A stretch of DNA of 64,000 bases from Caulobacterales bacterium. GTDB taxonomy: Bacteria; Pseudomonadota; Alphaproteobacteria; Caulobacterales; Caulobacteraceae. Positions 51,454 to 61,562 of the stretch are shown in pieces; the stretch's first letter is position 1; every line of letters starts with the position of its first letter. A program made the translations under genes and the position numbers. The stretch covers positions 90,680 to 154,679 of the forward strand of contig JAEKKJ010000014.1 of assembly GCA_019510435.1 (NCBI GenBank), read 5' to 3'. Under the pieces are notes generated by a model, which saw only the letters and a list, made by a program, of their open reading frames with translations, did no database searches and was not told the origin of the DNA.

Positions 51454-53598
51454 CTAGCCGACCACCCCGTGCGCCAGGATCGCCAGCAGCAGCAGGGCCA
51501 CGATGTTGGTGATCTTGATCATCGGGTTCACGGCGGGGCCCGCCGTGTCCTTGTAGGGGTCGCCGACGGTATCGCCCGTCACGGCGGCCTTGTGAGCCTC
51601 GGAGCCCTTGCCGCCGTGGTGGCCTTCCTCGATCAGCTTCTTGGCGTTGTCCCACGCGCCGCCGCCCGAGGTCATCGAGATGGCGACGAAGAGGCCGGTC
51701 ACGATCACGCCCATCAGCATGGCGCCGAGCGACGCGAAGCCGTTCACCTTGCCGGCGATGGCGGTGATGAGGAAGAACAGCACGATCGGCGAGACCACCG
51801 GCAGCAGCGACGGGACGATCATCTCCTTGATCGCCGCCGAGGTCAGGATGCCGACCGCCCGGCCGTACTCCGGCTTCACCTCGCCGGTCATGATGCCGGG
51901 GTTCTCGCGGAACTGGCGGCGGACTTCCTCCACCACCGCTTCCGCGGCCCGGCCCACCGCGGTCATGGACATGCCGCCGAACAGGAAGGGCAACAGCCCC
52001 CCGAACAGCAGGCCCACCACGACGTAGGGGTTGGAGAGGTCGAAGGCGACCGTGCCCAGGTTGTAGAAGAACGAGCCCGTGTCGGTGGTCTGGGCGAAGT
52101 ACTTCAGGTCCGAGGTGTAGGCCGCGAACAGCACCAGGGCGCCCAGGCCCGCCGAGCCGATGGCGTAGCCCTTGGTCACCGCCTTAGTGGTGTTGCCCAC
52201 GGCGTCCAGGGCGTCGGTGGTGACGCGGACTTCCGGCGGCAGGCCCGCCATCTCGGCGATGCCGCCGGCGTTGTCGGTGACGGGGCCGAAGGCGTCGAGG
52301 GCCACGATGAAGCCCGCCAGCGAGAGCATGGCGGTCACGGCGATGGCGATGCCGAAGAGGCCCGCCAGGTTATAGGTGACGATGATGCCGGCGATGATCA
52401 CCAGCGCGGGCGCCGCGGTGGATTCCAGGCTCATGGCGAGGCCCTGGATCACGTTGGTGCCGTGGCCGGAGACCGAGGCCTTGGCCACCGACTTCACCGG
52501 GCGGAACCCGGTGCCGGTGTAGTACTCGGTGATCACCACGATCAGGGCCGTCACCACCAGGCCGACGAGGCCGCAGTAGAACAGCTGGTCGGCGCCGAAT
52601 GTGATGGCGGTCGCGGTGTCCGCGCCGACCGTCAGCGGGCCCGTCACCAGGGTGTGGATCACCCACCAGAGCGCCGGCACCGACAGAACGCCGGTGATGA
52701 TCAGGCCCTGGTAGAGCGCGCCCATGATGTTGTTGGACTTGCCCAGGCGCACGCCGAAGGTGCCGATGATCGAGGTGAAGATGCAGACGCCGCAGATGCC
52801 CAGCGGCAGCAGCATCATCTTGCCGACCACGTCGCCGGTGTCGCGGAAGAAGATCGCGGCCAGCACCATGGTGGCGACCGTGGTCACCGCATAGGTCTCG
52901 AACAGGTCGGCGGCCATGCCGGCGCAGTCGCCGACGTTGTCGCCCACGTTGTCGGCGATGGTGGCGGCGTTGCGCGGGTCATCTTCCGGGATCCCGGCCT
53001 CGACCTTGCCCACCATGTCGCCGCCGACGTCGGCGCCCTTGGTGAAGATGCCGCCGCCCAGACGGGCGAAGATGGAGATCAGCGAGGCGCCGAAGCCCAG
53101 CGCCACCAGGCTGTCGACCACGTCGCGGCTGGTGTTCTCCAGCCCCATCGGGCCGGTCAGCACATAGTAGTAGCCGGCGACGCCCAGCAGGGCGAAGCCC
53201 GCCACCAGCATGCCGGTGATGGCGCCCGAGCGGAACGCCAGCGACAGGCCCTTGGCCAGGCCCTCCGAGGCGGCCTGGGCCGTGCGGACGTTGGCGCGAA
53301 CCGAGATCAGCATGCCGGCGAAGCCCGCCAGGCCCGACAGGATCGCGCCGATGGCGAAGCCGACGGCCGCCTTGGGCCCGATCAGCAGCCCGACGGCGAT
53401 CAGGATCACCACGCCCACGATGGCGATCGCGGTGTACTGTTTGCGAAGGTACGCCTGCGCGCCCTCCTGGATGGCGGCGGCGATTTCCTGCATGCGGGCG
53501 TTGCCCGGCGAGGATCGCAACAGCGACATCGTCTGGAGCACCCCGTACAAGACGGCGGCCACCCCGGCGACGATCGCCAGCGTAAGCATTGGACTCAT
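51454..53598 (-). CDS. hppA: K+-independent membrane-bound H+-translocating pyrophosphatase
   Basis: 714 residues with about 16 membrane helices. It couples hydrolysis of pyrophosphate to proton pumping across the inner membrane. Substrate-site motifs [20 protein letters not shown] and [16 protein letters not shown] are intact. The determinant segment reads GNTTKA: Lys at this place marks K+-independent enzymes, whereas K+-dependent ones have Ala. The ATG at 53598 starts [10 protein letters not shown] strong terminator follows. Confidence 0.97.
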   Translation of the reverse strand: MSPMLTLAIVAGVAAVLYGVLQTMSLLRSSPGNARMQEIAAAIQEGAQAYLRKQYTAIAIVGVVILIAVGLLIGPKAAVGFAIGAILSGLAGFAGMLISVRANVRTAQAASEGLAKGLSLAFRSGAITGMLVAGFALLGVAGYYYVLTGPMGLENTSRDVVDSLVALGFGASLISIFARLGGGIFTKGADVGGDMVGKVEAGIPEDDPRNAATIADNVGDNVGDCAGMAADLFETYAVTTVATMVLAAIFFRDTGDVVGKMMLLPLGICGVCIFTSIIGTFGVRLGKSNNIMGALYQGLIITGVLSVPALWWVIHTLVTGPLTVGADTATAITFGADQLFYCGLVGLVVTALIVVITEYYTGTGFRPVKSVAKASVSGHGTNVIQGLAMSLESTAAPALVIIAGIIVTYNLAGLFGIAIAVTAMLSLAGFIVALDAFGPVTDNAGGIAEMAGLPPEVRVTTDALDAVGNTTKAVTKGYAIGSAGLGALVLFAAYTSDLKYFAQTTDTGSFFYNLGTVAFDLSNPYVVVGLLFGGLLPFLFGGMSMTAVGRAAEAVVEEVRRQFRENPGIMTGEVKPEYGRAVGILTSAAIKEMIVPSLLPVVSPIVLFFLITAIAGKVNGFASLGAMLMGVIVTGLFVAISMTSGGGAWDNAKKLIEEGHHGGKGSEAHKAAVTGDTVGDPYKDTAGPAVNPMIKITNIVALLLLAILAHGVVG

Positions 53599-53794
53599 GT
53601 GTTGCGCACCCCTTTGCGATTGCGCGGAGGAGGACCGACCGCCCGCCCTTGTTCGTGGGCTTTGGCGGGAGGCGTCCCTGCCCCTTTGAATGTTTCCCCA
53701 TGATCCGAAGGCCAGGGCCTCCGGAAGACGGCCGGAAACTACTCAAGTTTTAGGTACGCACGCAACCAGCGTCGCCCCGGGGGCGGACGCAGCG

Positions 53795-54250
53795 TCAGGC
53801 GGGCGGGGTGTTCACGCGCCGCCGCGGGGCCTGGGAGGTGACCACCACCGAGCCGATCTGGCCCGGACCGGCGATGACGGCGGCGTCGCGGGCCAGGGCG
53901 GCGGTGAGCTTGTCGGCGTCGATCTTGCTGAGGTCGGTGGGGACCGTGAACGGCGTGCGGTGCCCGGCCCGGACCAGGGCGTCGCGGAAATAGGGCTCCT
54001 TTTCCCGCAGGCGGGCGACATTGGCGCCGCTGGTCAGGTTGATCCGCACATAGACGAACACATAGTTGACCAGCAGGCCCTTAGAGACGATCGGCAGCCC
54101 CACGGGCTGCAACTCGACGTACTGGCCCACGTCGACCTTGCCGGCCTTCTTGGCCTCGGCCGCCTGGGTGGCAGGGCCCGCGGCGAGGCTGGTGACGAGG
54201 GCGAGGGCGGCGAGGAGGCCACGGGCAGCGATCTGGGGGCGGCGAGGCAT
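53795..54250 (-). CDS. exported hypothetical protein
   Basis: 151 residues from the ATG at 54250. The signal peptide (basic start, hydrophobic 10-25, ATQA cleavage near 30) is followed by a mature domain with VDVGQYVELQPVGLPIV, a YVFVYVRINL strand and a FRDALVRAGH segment, somewhat reminiscent of FliL-like periplasmic domains but lacking a membrane anchor. No confident family. It diverges from the aspartic protease gene. Likely periplasmic. Confidence 0.72.
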   Translation of the reverse strand: MPRRPQIAARGLLAALALVTSLAAGPATQAAEAKKAGKVDVGQYVELQPVGLPIVSKGLLVNYVFVYVRINLTSGANVARLREKEPYFRDALVRAGHRTPFTVPTDLSKIDADKLTAALARDAAVIAGPGQIGSVVVTSQAPRRRVNTPPA

Positions 54251-54383
54251 GCTCCCAGGATCGGGCGAATCGGTTGCCGTAAGGTTGCGCACGCGTGTTG
54301 CTTTGCCCGGCCGCGCTTTCATGGCCACGCTGGCGCAACGGTGGTATCGTCACGCCAATGACATAAGGGAGGAGTCCGGAGCC

Positions 54384-55391
54384 ATGTCTCCGACCCGTCG
54401 GTACGCCGCTCTGGGCCTGCTGGCCGCCAGCGTCGCCGCCCCTGCCCTCGCACGCGCCGCCATTGAGCCGCCTGGCGCCCTCAACGCCGGTGGTCCCACG
54501 GCGGGCCCTCAGATGGCCGGCGCAGCCCCTGTCCCCCAGCTCGAGCTGCCCGACGAGGACAGCCCCAATACCGAGCTCAACACCGGGCGCGACCGCAACG
54601 AGCACATGCTGGCGCCCGTCACCATCAACGGACAGGGCCCCTTCAACTTCCTGCTCGACACCGGCGCCAACGTCAGCTGCGTTTCGCACAGCCTGGCCGA
54701 GCGGCTGGCGCTGAAGACCCAGGACATGGAGCTGGTCCACACCGTGGTCGGCGCGCGTGAACGGCCGGTGGTCATGCTGGACGAGCTGCAGGTCGGGCCG
54801 CGCAACCGCAAGCGGGTGCGGGCGCCCTCCCTGCCGATCCAGGGGCCCGAGGTGGACGGCGTGCTGGGCGTCGACTGGCTGAAGGGCCAGCGCCTGGTGC
54901 TGAACTTCAAGGCCGGCAAGCTGGACATCGTGCGCTCCCAGGCCGACGAGGGCGAACCCGGCCGGGTGGTGATCGTGCCCGCCCGCCGGCGGCACGGGCA
55001 GCTCACCATCGTCGACGCCGACCTGAGCGGCCACCGCATCAGCGCCATCATCGATTCCGGCGCCGAGGGCTCGCTCTGCAACCGCCACCTGCGCGACCTG
55101 GCCATGGCCATCGACCGCAAGCAGGGCGCGCCAGCGCAGCCGACGCGCTATGTGCGCATGGAGACCCTGGCCGGAGAAGCCTTCACCGGCGAGGCGATCA
55201 ACCTGCCGTTCCTGCGGCTGGGCGGCCTGCACCTGGGCAATGTGCCGGTCACCTTCGCCGAGATGCATGTGTTCGACATCTGGGACCTGGCCGACGTGCC
55301 GGCGATCGTCATCGGCATGGACCTGCTCCGCCAGTTCGAGCAGGTGGCGCTCGACTTCGGCCGCTCGCAGGTGCGGTTCGACTTCATCTAG
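54384..55391 (+). CDS. exported retropepsin-like aspartic protease with two lobes
   Basis: 335 residues. A signal peptide (cleavage near ARAA) is followed by two retropepsin-type modules: FLLDTGANVS with Asp92 and AIIDSGAEGS with Asp224, each followed by a hydrophobic GVDW or GMDL segment (VLGVDWL, IVIGMDLL). The two lobes in one chain could form a single active site like pepsin, or two domains that pair with other copies. Target unknown; probably periplasmic. GGGAGGA lies before the ATG. It ends overlapping the sulfatase stop by four bases. Confidence 0.9.
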   Translation: MSPTRRYAALGLLAASVAAPALARAAIEPPGALNAGGPTAGPQMAGAAPVPQLELPDEDSPNTELNTGRDRNEHMLAPVTINGQGPFNFLLDTGANVSCVSHSLAERLALKTQDMELVHTVVGARERPVVMLDELQVGPRNRKRVRAPSLPIQGPEVDGVLGVDWLKGQRLVLNFKAGKLDIVRSQADEGEPGRVVIVPARRRHGQLTIVDADLSGHRISAIIDSGAEGSLCNRHLRDLAMAIDRKQGAPAQPTRYVRMETLAGEAFTGEAINLPFLRLGGLHLGNVPVTFAEMHVFDIWDLADVPAIVIGMDLLRQFEQVALDFGRSQVRFDFI

Positions 55392-56662
55392 TCCGGGTGG
55401 TCGGCGGCGCTCGCCGGCGCGACGTGCGGCGGGAAGAGGTCGGCCATGGGCTCGTACTTGGCGCGCGCCCGCTCCAGCCGCGCGCGCATCTCGGCCAGGA
55501 CCTCCGGATGCAGGCTGGCGACGCTGTAGGTCTCGCCGGGATCGCGGGTCATGTCGAACAGCAGCGGCAGCCGGTCCAGCGGCACGTCGTAGACCCGGTA
55601 GTAGGAGCGCACGACCAGCTTCCACCGCGCGGTCCGCAGCCCCACGACGTGGTTGTTGTCGAAGAGCAGGATCTCCTCGTGCGGCGAGCCCTGCGCGCCG
55701 GTGAGCAGGCCGCCGATGTCGCGCCCATCCAGTTCGACGCCGTCCAGCGGCGGCAGGCCGGCCCAGGCCAGGAGGGTCGGCAGGAGGTCGAGGTTGCTGG
55801 CAAGGCCGTCCGTGACCTGTCCCGCCGCGATGCGCCCGGGTTGGCGGGCGATGAACGGGACCCGGAAGCCGCCGTCCCAGGCCGAGCCGCCCTTGCGGTC
55901 GCGGAACGGGCCCGAGGAGCCCTCGAACCAGGGCCCGTTGTCGGACGTGAAGACCACCAGGGTATCCTGATCCAGGCCCAGGGCCTCCAGCCGCGCCAGC
56001 AGACGCCCGACGTTGAGGTCGATCTCTTCGACCACCTCGCCATAGGCGCCGGCCGGAGACCCCATCGGATCGGCGGGGTTCGGGACCAGCGGGATATGCG
56101 GCGCGGTGAGGGCCAGCATCACGAAGAACGGCTCGTCCCGATGCGCCTGGGCGAAGGCCAGGGTCTGCTCGAAGAACTGCTGGGTCAGCTTGGAAAAGTC
56201 CGGCTTGGCCTCGCGGACCTCCAGCCCCTCGCCATCCGCCGCATAGAGCGAGAGCGGCCGCATGTCGTGGCTGTACGGAAGGCCGTAGAAGGCGTCGAAG
56301 CCATAGGCGGTGGGCGGCCAATGCGGCGCCACATGGCCCAGGTGCCACTTGCCGATCAGGGCCGTGGCGTAGGCGTTCCCCAGGGCCCTGGGGATGGTGA
56401 CCTCGCTGAGCGGCAGGCCCTTGGTGTCGGCCGGCTGCAGCACCTCGTGCGCGAGGCCCGAGCGGATGGCGTAGCGGCCGGTGAGCAGGCCGGCGCGGGA
56501 GGGCGTGCAGACGTTGGCCGAGGCGTAGAAGTCGGTGAAGCGCACGCCTTCCGCCGCCATGCGGTCGAGGTTGGGCGTGCGGATGTGCGTGCCGCCATCG
56601 CAGCCGACGTCGCCATAGCCCAGGTCGTCGGCGAGGATCACGATCACATTGGGCCTGCGCAT
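55388..56662 (-). CDS. arylsulfatase-type sulfatase
   Basis: 424 residues. The formylglycine site is Cys52 in C-T-P-S-R-A-G, the metal site begins ADDLGYGD (11-18), and GKWHLG and FTSDNGPW complete the family pattern. It hydrolyses sulfate esters after conversion of Cys52 by a formylglycine-generating enzyme, which is not in the window. No signal peptide is visible, so it may be cytosolic or annotated a little short. It follows the methyltransferase gene by 32 bases on the same strand. Confidence 0.93.
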   Translation of the reverse strand: MRRPNVIVILADDLGYGDVGCDGGTHIRTPNLDRMAAEGVRFTDFYASANVCTPSRAGLLTGRYAIRSGLAHEVLQPADTKGLPLSEVTIPRALGNAYATALIGKWHLGHVAPHWPPTAYGFDAFYGLPYSHDMRPLSLYAADGEGLEVREAKPDFSKLTQQFFEQTLAFAQAHRDEPFFVMLALTAPHIPLVPNPADPMGSPAGAYGEVVEEIDLNVGRLLARLEALGLDQDTLVVFTSDNGPWFEGSSGPFRDRKGGSAWDGGFRVPFIARQPGRIAAGQVTDGLASNLDLLPTLLAWAGLPPLDGVELDGRDIGGLLTGAQGSPHEEILLFDNNHVVGLRTARWKLVVRSYYRVYDVPLDRLPLLFDMTRDPGETYSVASLHPEVLAEMRARLERARAKYEPMADLFPPHVAPASAADHPD

Positions 56663-56694
56663 CGGCGCAGGTTAGCCGACGTTGGGCCGAGCGG

Positions 56695-57183
56695 TCAGAT
56701 ATTGCGCAGCGCCCGCGTTTCCGCCCGCAGCCGCACGGCCAGCACGGCCGCATTCAGCAGCGAAAACACCACCGCATAGGCCCAGAGCCCGAACACCAGC
56801 GGCAGCACGGCGATCTCGCCCACCACGACCAGGTAGTTCGGGTGCGGGACGAAGCGATAGGGCCCGCGGCGCACCAGGGTCTCGCCGGGGACCGCGATGA
56901 TCCGGGTCGTCCACCGCGACCCGATCGAGGCCAGCGTCCAGGCGCGCAAGACCTCAAGGCCGAGATAGGCGGCCAGCCACGGCCAGGCGATGGGCCGCGG
57001 CAGGGCCAGGAGCCACAGGCCGCCCAGCCAGGCCGCGTGCAGCGCGACGATCAGCGGATAGTGCGCCGCGCCGTGTTCGACGCCGCCAGCGGCGAGCAAC
57101 CGACGCGTGTTGCGCCGCGCGACGACCAGCTCGCCAAGGCGTTGGGCGGTCACCAGCCCCAGAATGGCGGCCTGGCCGATCAT
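56695..57183 (-). CDS. isoprenylcysteine carboxyl methyltransferase (ICMT) family membrane protein
   Basis: 162 residues with about four to five membrane helices. The SAM-site region LVRRGPYRFVPHPNYLVV is the ICMT-family signature. In bacteria such proteins methylate small lipids; next to type III PKS genes they are O-methyltransferases of alkylresorcinols or alkylpyrones (as SrsB and BpsB). The ATG overlaps the PKS stop by four bases, strong evidence that they work together. Confidence 0.9.
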   Translation of the reverse strand: MIGQAAILGLVTAQRLGELVVARRNTRRLLAAGGVEHGAAHYPLIVALHAAWLGGLWLLALPRPIAWPWLAAYLGLEVLRAWTLASIGSRWTTRIIAVPGETLVRRGPYRFVPHPNYLVVVGEIAVLPLVFGLWAYAVVFSLLNAAVLAVRLRAETRALRNI

Positions 57184-58229
57184 GCGGCCCAGAGCGTGAC
57201 GGTGCTCGCGGTGAACCCGGGCCCAAGGGCTGTCAGGACCGAGCGCGCAGGCATGCCGGCGCGGCGGACGCGGTCCAGCACGTGCAGCACCGTCGGCGCC
57301 GACATGTTGCCATGGTCGGCCAGGACGTCCCGCTCGTGGTCCAGCGCCCCCTGCCCCAGTTCCAGCACCGTCTCCAGCGCCTCGACCACCTTCGTCCCCC
57401 CGGGGTGGCAGATAAAGCGGTCCACGTCGGCGACGACCAGGCCCTGGCGCGCCAGCATGGCGTCCATCGCCGGCCTCAGGCTCCGGTGGGCGAACGACGG
57501 GATCGCCTGGGCGAAGATCACGCCCAGGCCCTGCGGATCGACCCGCCAACCCATGATGTCGAGGGTATCGGGCCAGGTGTGCTCGGCCGCACCGACCACC
57601 TGCGCGAAGCCACTGTCCCCGGCGCGCACCACGCAGGCCGCCGCGCCGTCGCCGAAGAGGGCGGTGGCGACGATGTCGGCCTTGGAGGGCTCGTCCAGCC
57701 GGAACGCCAGGGTGCAGAGCTCGACGCAGACCAGCAGCACCACCGCGCCCGGATCGGCCCGCGCCAGCTTGGCCGCCAGTGCAAGCCCGCTGGCCCCGCC
57801 GGCGCAGCCCAGGCCGAACACCGGCACGCGCGCCGCATCGGGCCGGAAGCCCAGCCGAGCCATCGCCCGCGCCTCCAGGCTGGGGGCCGCGATCCCGGTG
57901 GAAGAGACGGTGACGATGGCGTCCACGTCGCCCCCGTTGAGCCCGGCGTCGGCCAGCGCGGCCTCCGCAGCGGCGGCGAACAGCGCCACGCCTCCCTCGA
58001 GGTAGGCCTGCGTCCGCTCCGGCCAGCCGCGCGGCTCGAGGTACCAGTCCAGCGGCATCACCGCCTGGCGGGTCCGGATGCCCGTGTTGCGAAAGACCGG
58101 CTCCAGGCGCTCGAACTGGGGAACGCGCGCCCCGAACACCTCCCGCGCCGTCGCGGCCACCAGGTCCTGAGGCAGGTCGTAGGGCGCCCGGGCGGCGGCC
58201 AGGCCGATCAGGCCGACGTCAGCAGTCAT
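57180..58229 (-). CDS. type III polyketide synthase
   Basis: 349 residues of the chalcone/stilbene synthase superfamily. The triad is Cys142 (GLGCAGGASG), His275 (FICHPGGTK) and Asn308 (DHGNMSAP). It extends an acyl starter with malonyl-CoA; the bacterial branch with a partner methyltransferase usually makes alkylresorcinols or alkylpyrones from long-chain starters. The ATG at 58229 begins MTADVGLIGLA. The FAD-monooxygenase third gene of some such clusters is not present. thiL is 58 bases upstream. Confidence 0.94.
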   Translation of the reverse strand: MTADVGLIGLAAARAPYDLPQDLVAATAREVFGARVPQFERLEPVFRNTGIRTRQAVMPLDWYLEPRGWPERTQAYLEGGVALFAAAAEAALADAGLNGGDVDAIVTVSSTGIAAPSLEARAMARLGFRPDAARVPVFGLGCAGGASGLALAAKLARADPGAVVLLVCVELCTLAFRLDEPSKADIVATALFGDGAAACVVRAGDSGFAQVVGAAEHTWPDTLDIMGWRVDPQGLGVIFAQAIPSFAHRSLRPAMDAMLARQGLVVADVDRFICHPGGTKVVEALETVLELGQGALDHERDVLADHGNMSAPTVLHVLDRVRRAGMPARSVLTALGPGFTASTVTLWAA

Positions 58230-58287
58230 CCATGGCTCCGTGGCCCGATGCGGACGCAACACGCGCCTCGGGGCGCGGTTCCCGAGA

Positions 58288-59241
58288 CTAGCCGTGCCGC
58301 CAGCCGCCGGCGCCGGGCTCCACCGGCTGGCCGTTGTCGCGCACGGTCACGCCGTGGCCCTCGACCACCTCGCCGATCACGGTGAAGCCCGGCAGCGCCA
58401 CCGCCGCGGTCGCCACGATCTCGTAGTCATCGCCGCCGCTGGCGAGGGCCAGCCTCGCCGCGGTCGCATCGGGCTGAAGCGCCAACCACGCCCGGGCCGC
58501 GGCCGAGAGCGGCACGCGCTCCAGGTCCAGCACCAGCTCGACGCCGCTCGCCTCGGCGATGTGGCCCGCGTCCGCGATCAGGCCGTCGGAGACGTCTGCG
58601 GCCGAGCTCGCGTGGTCCAGCACCGCCCGCGCCAGGTCCAGGCGCGGCGTCGGCAGGCGGTAGCGACCTTCCAGGTAGCCGTCCGGATCCGCCACCTGCC
58701 CCCGCGCGGCCGCGAGCCCCAGCCAGGCGTCGCCAATGTGCCCGCTGACCATCAGCCGGTCCCCGGCCCGCGCGCTCGCCCGGCGCACCATCCGGCCGCC
58801 GGGAACCCACCCCATCAGGGTGAGGCTGGCGGTGAACGGCCCCGGGGTGGCCACCGTGTCGCCGCCCAGCAGGCTGACGCCGGCATCCTTGAGGTCCGCC
58901 CCCAATCCGGCCGCGAAGCTCGCCCGATCCGCCTCCGTCCACACCGGTGGCCAGGCCACTGCCAGGAAGGCCGCCTGCGGCTCGGCGCCCTTGGCCGCCA
59001 GGTCGGAGAGGTTCACGCGCGCCAGCCGCCGGCCGACCAGCTCGGCGCGCTCACCGGCCAGGAAATGCACGCCCTCGATGATGGCGTCCTTGGTGATGAC
59101 AAGATCAAAGCCGGGCCGCGATGGGATCACCGCCGCATCGTCCATCAGCTCGAAGGCGCCCGGCGCGCCGCGGGCCAGCGGGCGGAACAGCCGCGCGATC
59201 TCGCCGAACTCGTCGAGGCCCCTAGGCGCCGGGCCGGACAT
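58288..59241 (-). CDS. thiL: thiamine-monophosphate kinase
   Basis: 317 residues. ThiL phosphorylates thiamine monophosphate to the diphosphate cofactor. The pattern [40 protein letters not shown] and [13 protein letters not shown] is typical. The ATG at 59241 lies inside the end of nusB (20-base overlap). The order ribD-ribE-ribH-nusB-thiL is conserved in alphaproteobacteria. No TPP riboswitch was seen. Confidence 0.95.
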   Translation of the reverse strand: MSGPAPRGLDEFGEIARLFRPLARGAPGAFELMDDAAVIPSRPGFDLVITKDAIIEGVHFLAGERAELVGRRLARVNLSDLAAKGAEPQAAFLAVAWPPVWTEADRASFAAGLGADLKDAGVSLLGGDTVATPGPFTASLTLMGWVPGGRMVRRASARAGDRLMVSGHIGDAWLGLAAARGQVADPDGYLEGRYRLPTPRLDLARAVLDHASSAADVSDGLIADAGHIAEASGVELVLDLERVPLSAAARAWLALQPDATAARLALASGGDDYEIVATAAVALPGFTVIGEVVEGHGVTVRDNGQPVEPGAGGWRHG

Positions 59242-59701
59242 CGCGGGCGACCGCATCCAGGGCCCCGTTGACGAACCCGGGCTCGGTCCCCTCGAAGAAG
59301 CTCTTGGCCACCTCGACATATTCGTCGATCGCCACCTCGGTCGGCACGTCGGGGCGGTTGGCCAGCTCGAAGGCGCCCGCCCGCAGGATGGCGCGCACGG
59401 TGGCGTCCAGCCGCTCCAGGCGCCAGTTCTCAGCCAGGCGCTTGGCGATGGCCGCGTCGACCTTGGCCTGCTGGCTCACCACGCCGCGCACCAGGTCGGC
59501 GAAGAACGCCTCGTCCGCTGAGGCCAGGGTCATGCCCTCCCCCTCGCTGGCATCCCCCGCCCCGCCTTCCAGGTCGCGGTCGAAGCGGTGCTCGGTGAAC
59601 TCGCGGATCACGTGCTCCACGCCGATAGAGGACACCTCCATCTGATAGAGGGCCTGCACGGCCGCGAGCCGCGCGACCGACCGGGACTGCCGCGCGGTCA
59701 T
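59222..59701 (-). CDS. nusB: transcription antitermination factor NusB
   Basis: 159 residues, all-helical. NusB with S10 binds boxA RNA in rRNA antitermination. Signatures: [32 protein letters not shown] core ([10 protein letters not shown]) and [16 protein letters not shown]. An acidic, Gly-rich insertion at about residues 44-58 is typical of alphaproteobacteria. It overlaps the ribH stop by four bases. Confidence 0.96.
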   Translation of the reverse strand: MTARQSRSVARLAAVQALYQMEVSSIGVEHVIREFTEHRFDRDLEGGAGDASEGEGMTLASADEAFFADLVRGVVSQQAKVDAAIAKRLAENWRLERLDATVRAILRAGAFELANRPDVPTEVAIDEYVEVAKSFFEGTEPGFVNGALDAVARDVRPGA

Positions 59702-60162
59702 CGGCGGATGCCCAGCAGCTGCTGCTTCACGGAGATCATGGCCAGGGCCGCGCGCGCCGCGCCGCCGCCCTTGTCGCCCTCGCTGATCCGGGCCCGCGCC
59801 CAGGCCTGCTCGTCGTCCTCGGTGGTCAGGACACCGTTGCCGATGCAGAGGCGCTTGCCGATCGTCAGGTCCATGATTCCGCGGGCGCTCTCGTTGGAGA
59901 CGATCTCGAAGTGGTAGGTCTCGCCGCGGATCACCGTCCCAAGCGCCACGTAGCCGTCGTACTTCACCCCGGCGGGGCGGTGGCCCGCCTCCTCGGCCCA
60001 GGCGATGGCGCCCGGGATCTCCAAGGCGCCCGGCACGGTGACGATGTCATACTCCGCCCCGAACGCGCTCAGCGCCTGGGTCGCCCCTTCCAGCAGGGCG
60101 TCGGCCAGGTCGTCGTAGAAGCGCGCTTCGACGATGCAGATACGGATCGGGGTGTCGGGCAC
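59698..60162 (-). CDS. ribH: 6,7-dimethyl-8-ribityllumazine synthase
   Basis: 154 residues. Forms lumazine from 5-amino-6-ribitylaminouracil and dihydroxybutanone phosphate, the step before riboflavin. Key motifs are [25 protein letters not shown] with the catalytic His, and IGNGVLTTE. It follows ribE by 29 bases; ribBA, which often sits between them, is absent. Confidence 0.97.
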   Translation of the reverse strand: MPDTPIRICIVEARFYDDLADALLEGATQALSAFGAEYDIVTVPGALEIPGAIAWAEEAGHRPAGVKYDGYVALGTVIRGETYHFEIVSNESARGIMDLTIGKRLCIGNGVLTTEDDEQAWARARISEGDKGGGAARAALAMISVKQQLLGIRR

Positions 60163-60192
60163 GGTGGGTCCTTCGTGGATGCGCCGAGCGTC

Positions 60193-60783
60193 TTAGGCCG
60201 TTTCGCGCCAGCGGGCGAGATAGCGCGCCAGCATGTCGATCTCCAGGTTCACCCGCGACCCAGGCTTCAGCCGCCCCAGGGTCGTCACGTCCCAGGTATG
60301 AGGGATCAGGTTCACGCCGAAGACGTCGTCCTCGACCTCGTTGACCGTCAGCGAGACGCCCTCGATGGCGATCGACCCCTTCGGCGCGATATAGCGGTGC
60401 AGCGGGCGGGGCACGCGAATCCGCACCCGGTGCGAGCCGCCCTCGCTCTCGATGGACAGCACCTCGCCGACGCCGTCCACGTGGCCGGAGACGATATGGC
60501 CGCCCAGTTCGTCGCCTACGCGGGCGGCGCGCTCCAGGTTGACCGGCCGGCCCTCGTGCCAGTCGCCCAACGTGGTCTTCGAGAGCGTCTCGCCCGAAAC
60601 CTCCACCGCGAACCAGCCCGGGCCCTTCTCCACCACCGTCAGGCAGCAGCCCGCATGGCTCACCGAGGCGCCCAGGTCGATTGTCGACGTGTCGAAGCCG
60701 GTCTCGATCTCGAAGCGGCGGTCGCGGTTGGTCTCGCGGACCGCACGCACGCGGCCCACGTCGGTGACGATGCCGGTGAACAT
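60193..60783 (-). CDS. ribE: riboflavin synthase (alpha chain)
   Basis: 196 residues made of two lumazine-binding barrels. MFTGIVTDVGRVRAV is the conserved N-terminus, repeated in the second barrel by GHIVSGHVDGVGEVLS. It dismutates two lumazines to riboflavin. The ATG directly follows the ribD stop (TAG then ATG), so the pair is translationally coupled. Confidence 0.97.
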   Translation of the reverse strand: MFTGIVTDVGRVRAVRETNRDRRFEIETGFDTSTIDLGASVSHAGCCLTVVEKGPGWFAVEVSGETLSKTTLGDWHEGRPVNLERAARVGDELGGHIVSGHVDGVGEVLSIESEGGSHRVRIRVPRPLHRYIAPKGSIAIEGVSLTVNEVEDDVFGVNLIPHTWDVTTLGRLKPGSRVNLEIDMLARYLARWRETA

Positions 60784-61428
60784 CTAACCCCTCGCGTAGC
60801 GTTCCCAGAGGTCGGGACCCAGCTCGTGCGTCTCGACCCGCCGGAAATGGGGCGCCTCGCCAAGCGCTGCAACCGCCAAGGCGCCGACGCCCGGCCGGCC
60901 CTCGCCCCCGATCAGCACCGGCGCGCGGAACCATTCCAGCCGCGCCACCAGCCCGCAGCGCACGAAACTGGCCGCCACCTGGCCGCCGCCCTCGACGAAC
61001 AGATTGATCAGGCCGCGGGCCTGCAGCTGGGCCACCACGGTCTTCAGGTCCGGCCGATCCTCGCCAAGGGCCGCCACGGTGATCACCTCCACCCCGGCCT
61101 CCACCAGATGCGGCTCGGCGGGACCGGTGGCGATGACCACGGTCGGGATCTCGCGGGCGGTCTTCACCAGCTTGCAATCCGCCGCCAGCCGCTGGCGGCT
61201 GTCCAGCACCACGCGGGCCGGCTGGCGGCCGTTGAAGCCTGGCAGGCGCACGGTGAGTTCGGGATCGTCCGCCAGCGCCGTCTCGATGCCGACCACCACG
61301 GCGTCGTGCTGGGCGCGGAGCCGATGCACCTCCTCGCGGGCCTGCGGACCGGTGATCCAGCGGCTTTCGCCGGCGGCGGTGGCGATCCGGCCGTCCAGCG
61401 AGGTCGCGAGCTTCAGGGTGACGGTCAT
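60784..61428 (-). CDS. ribD: ribD reductase domain alone (5-amino-6-(5-phosphoribosylamino)uracil reductase)
   Basis: 214 residues, only the C-terminal RibD_C reductase domain: MTVTLKLATSLDGRIA, SRWITGPQAREEVH, LADDPELTVR, LINLFVEGGGQVAASF. A normal bifunctional RibD has about 360 residues with an N-terminal zinc deaminase (HxE, PCxxxGxxxxC), which is missing here. The ATG at 61428 is the first good start; no deaminase-like sequence was seen in any frame upstream. Two opposite-strand genes now occupy the space up to nrdR. If this is the only ribD, the deaminase step must be done by a separate protein. Confidence 0.9.
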   Translation of the reverse strand: MTVTLKLATSLDGRIATAAGESRWITGPQAREEVHRLRAQHDAVVVGIETALADDPELTVRLPGFNGRQPARVVLDSRQRLAADCKLVKTAREIPTVVIATGPAEPHLVEAGVEVITVAALGEDRPDLKTVVAQLQARGLINLFVEGGGQVAASFVRCGLVARLEWFRAPVLIGGEGRPGVGALAVAALGEAPHFRRVETHELGPDLWERYARG

Positions 61429-61562
61429 GCGGGGATCGATGCGTTGCGGGTCACGGACTTGCCTTAGCAGATGAACGCGCCTAGCGGAGAAGCGCCGGGA
61501 TTGAGCGGTGTCCCGGTCAGGCGCAAGCCCAACCACCGCGCATCTCCGCATGGAGGTCGCGC

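Noticed and set aside
53795..54250. FliL flagellar protein
   Set aside because: There is a loose similarity in strand pattern, but it has a cleavable signal instead of a membrane anchor and no flagellar genes are nearby.
61429..61562. FMN riboswitch before the riboflavin genes
   Set aside because: The 134-base spacer has none of the conserved RFN-element segments, and the ribD start lies close to the divergent gene.
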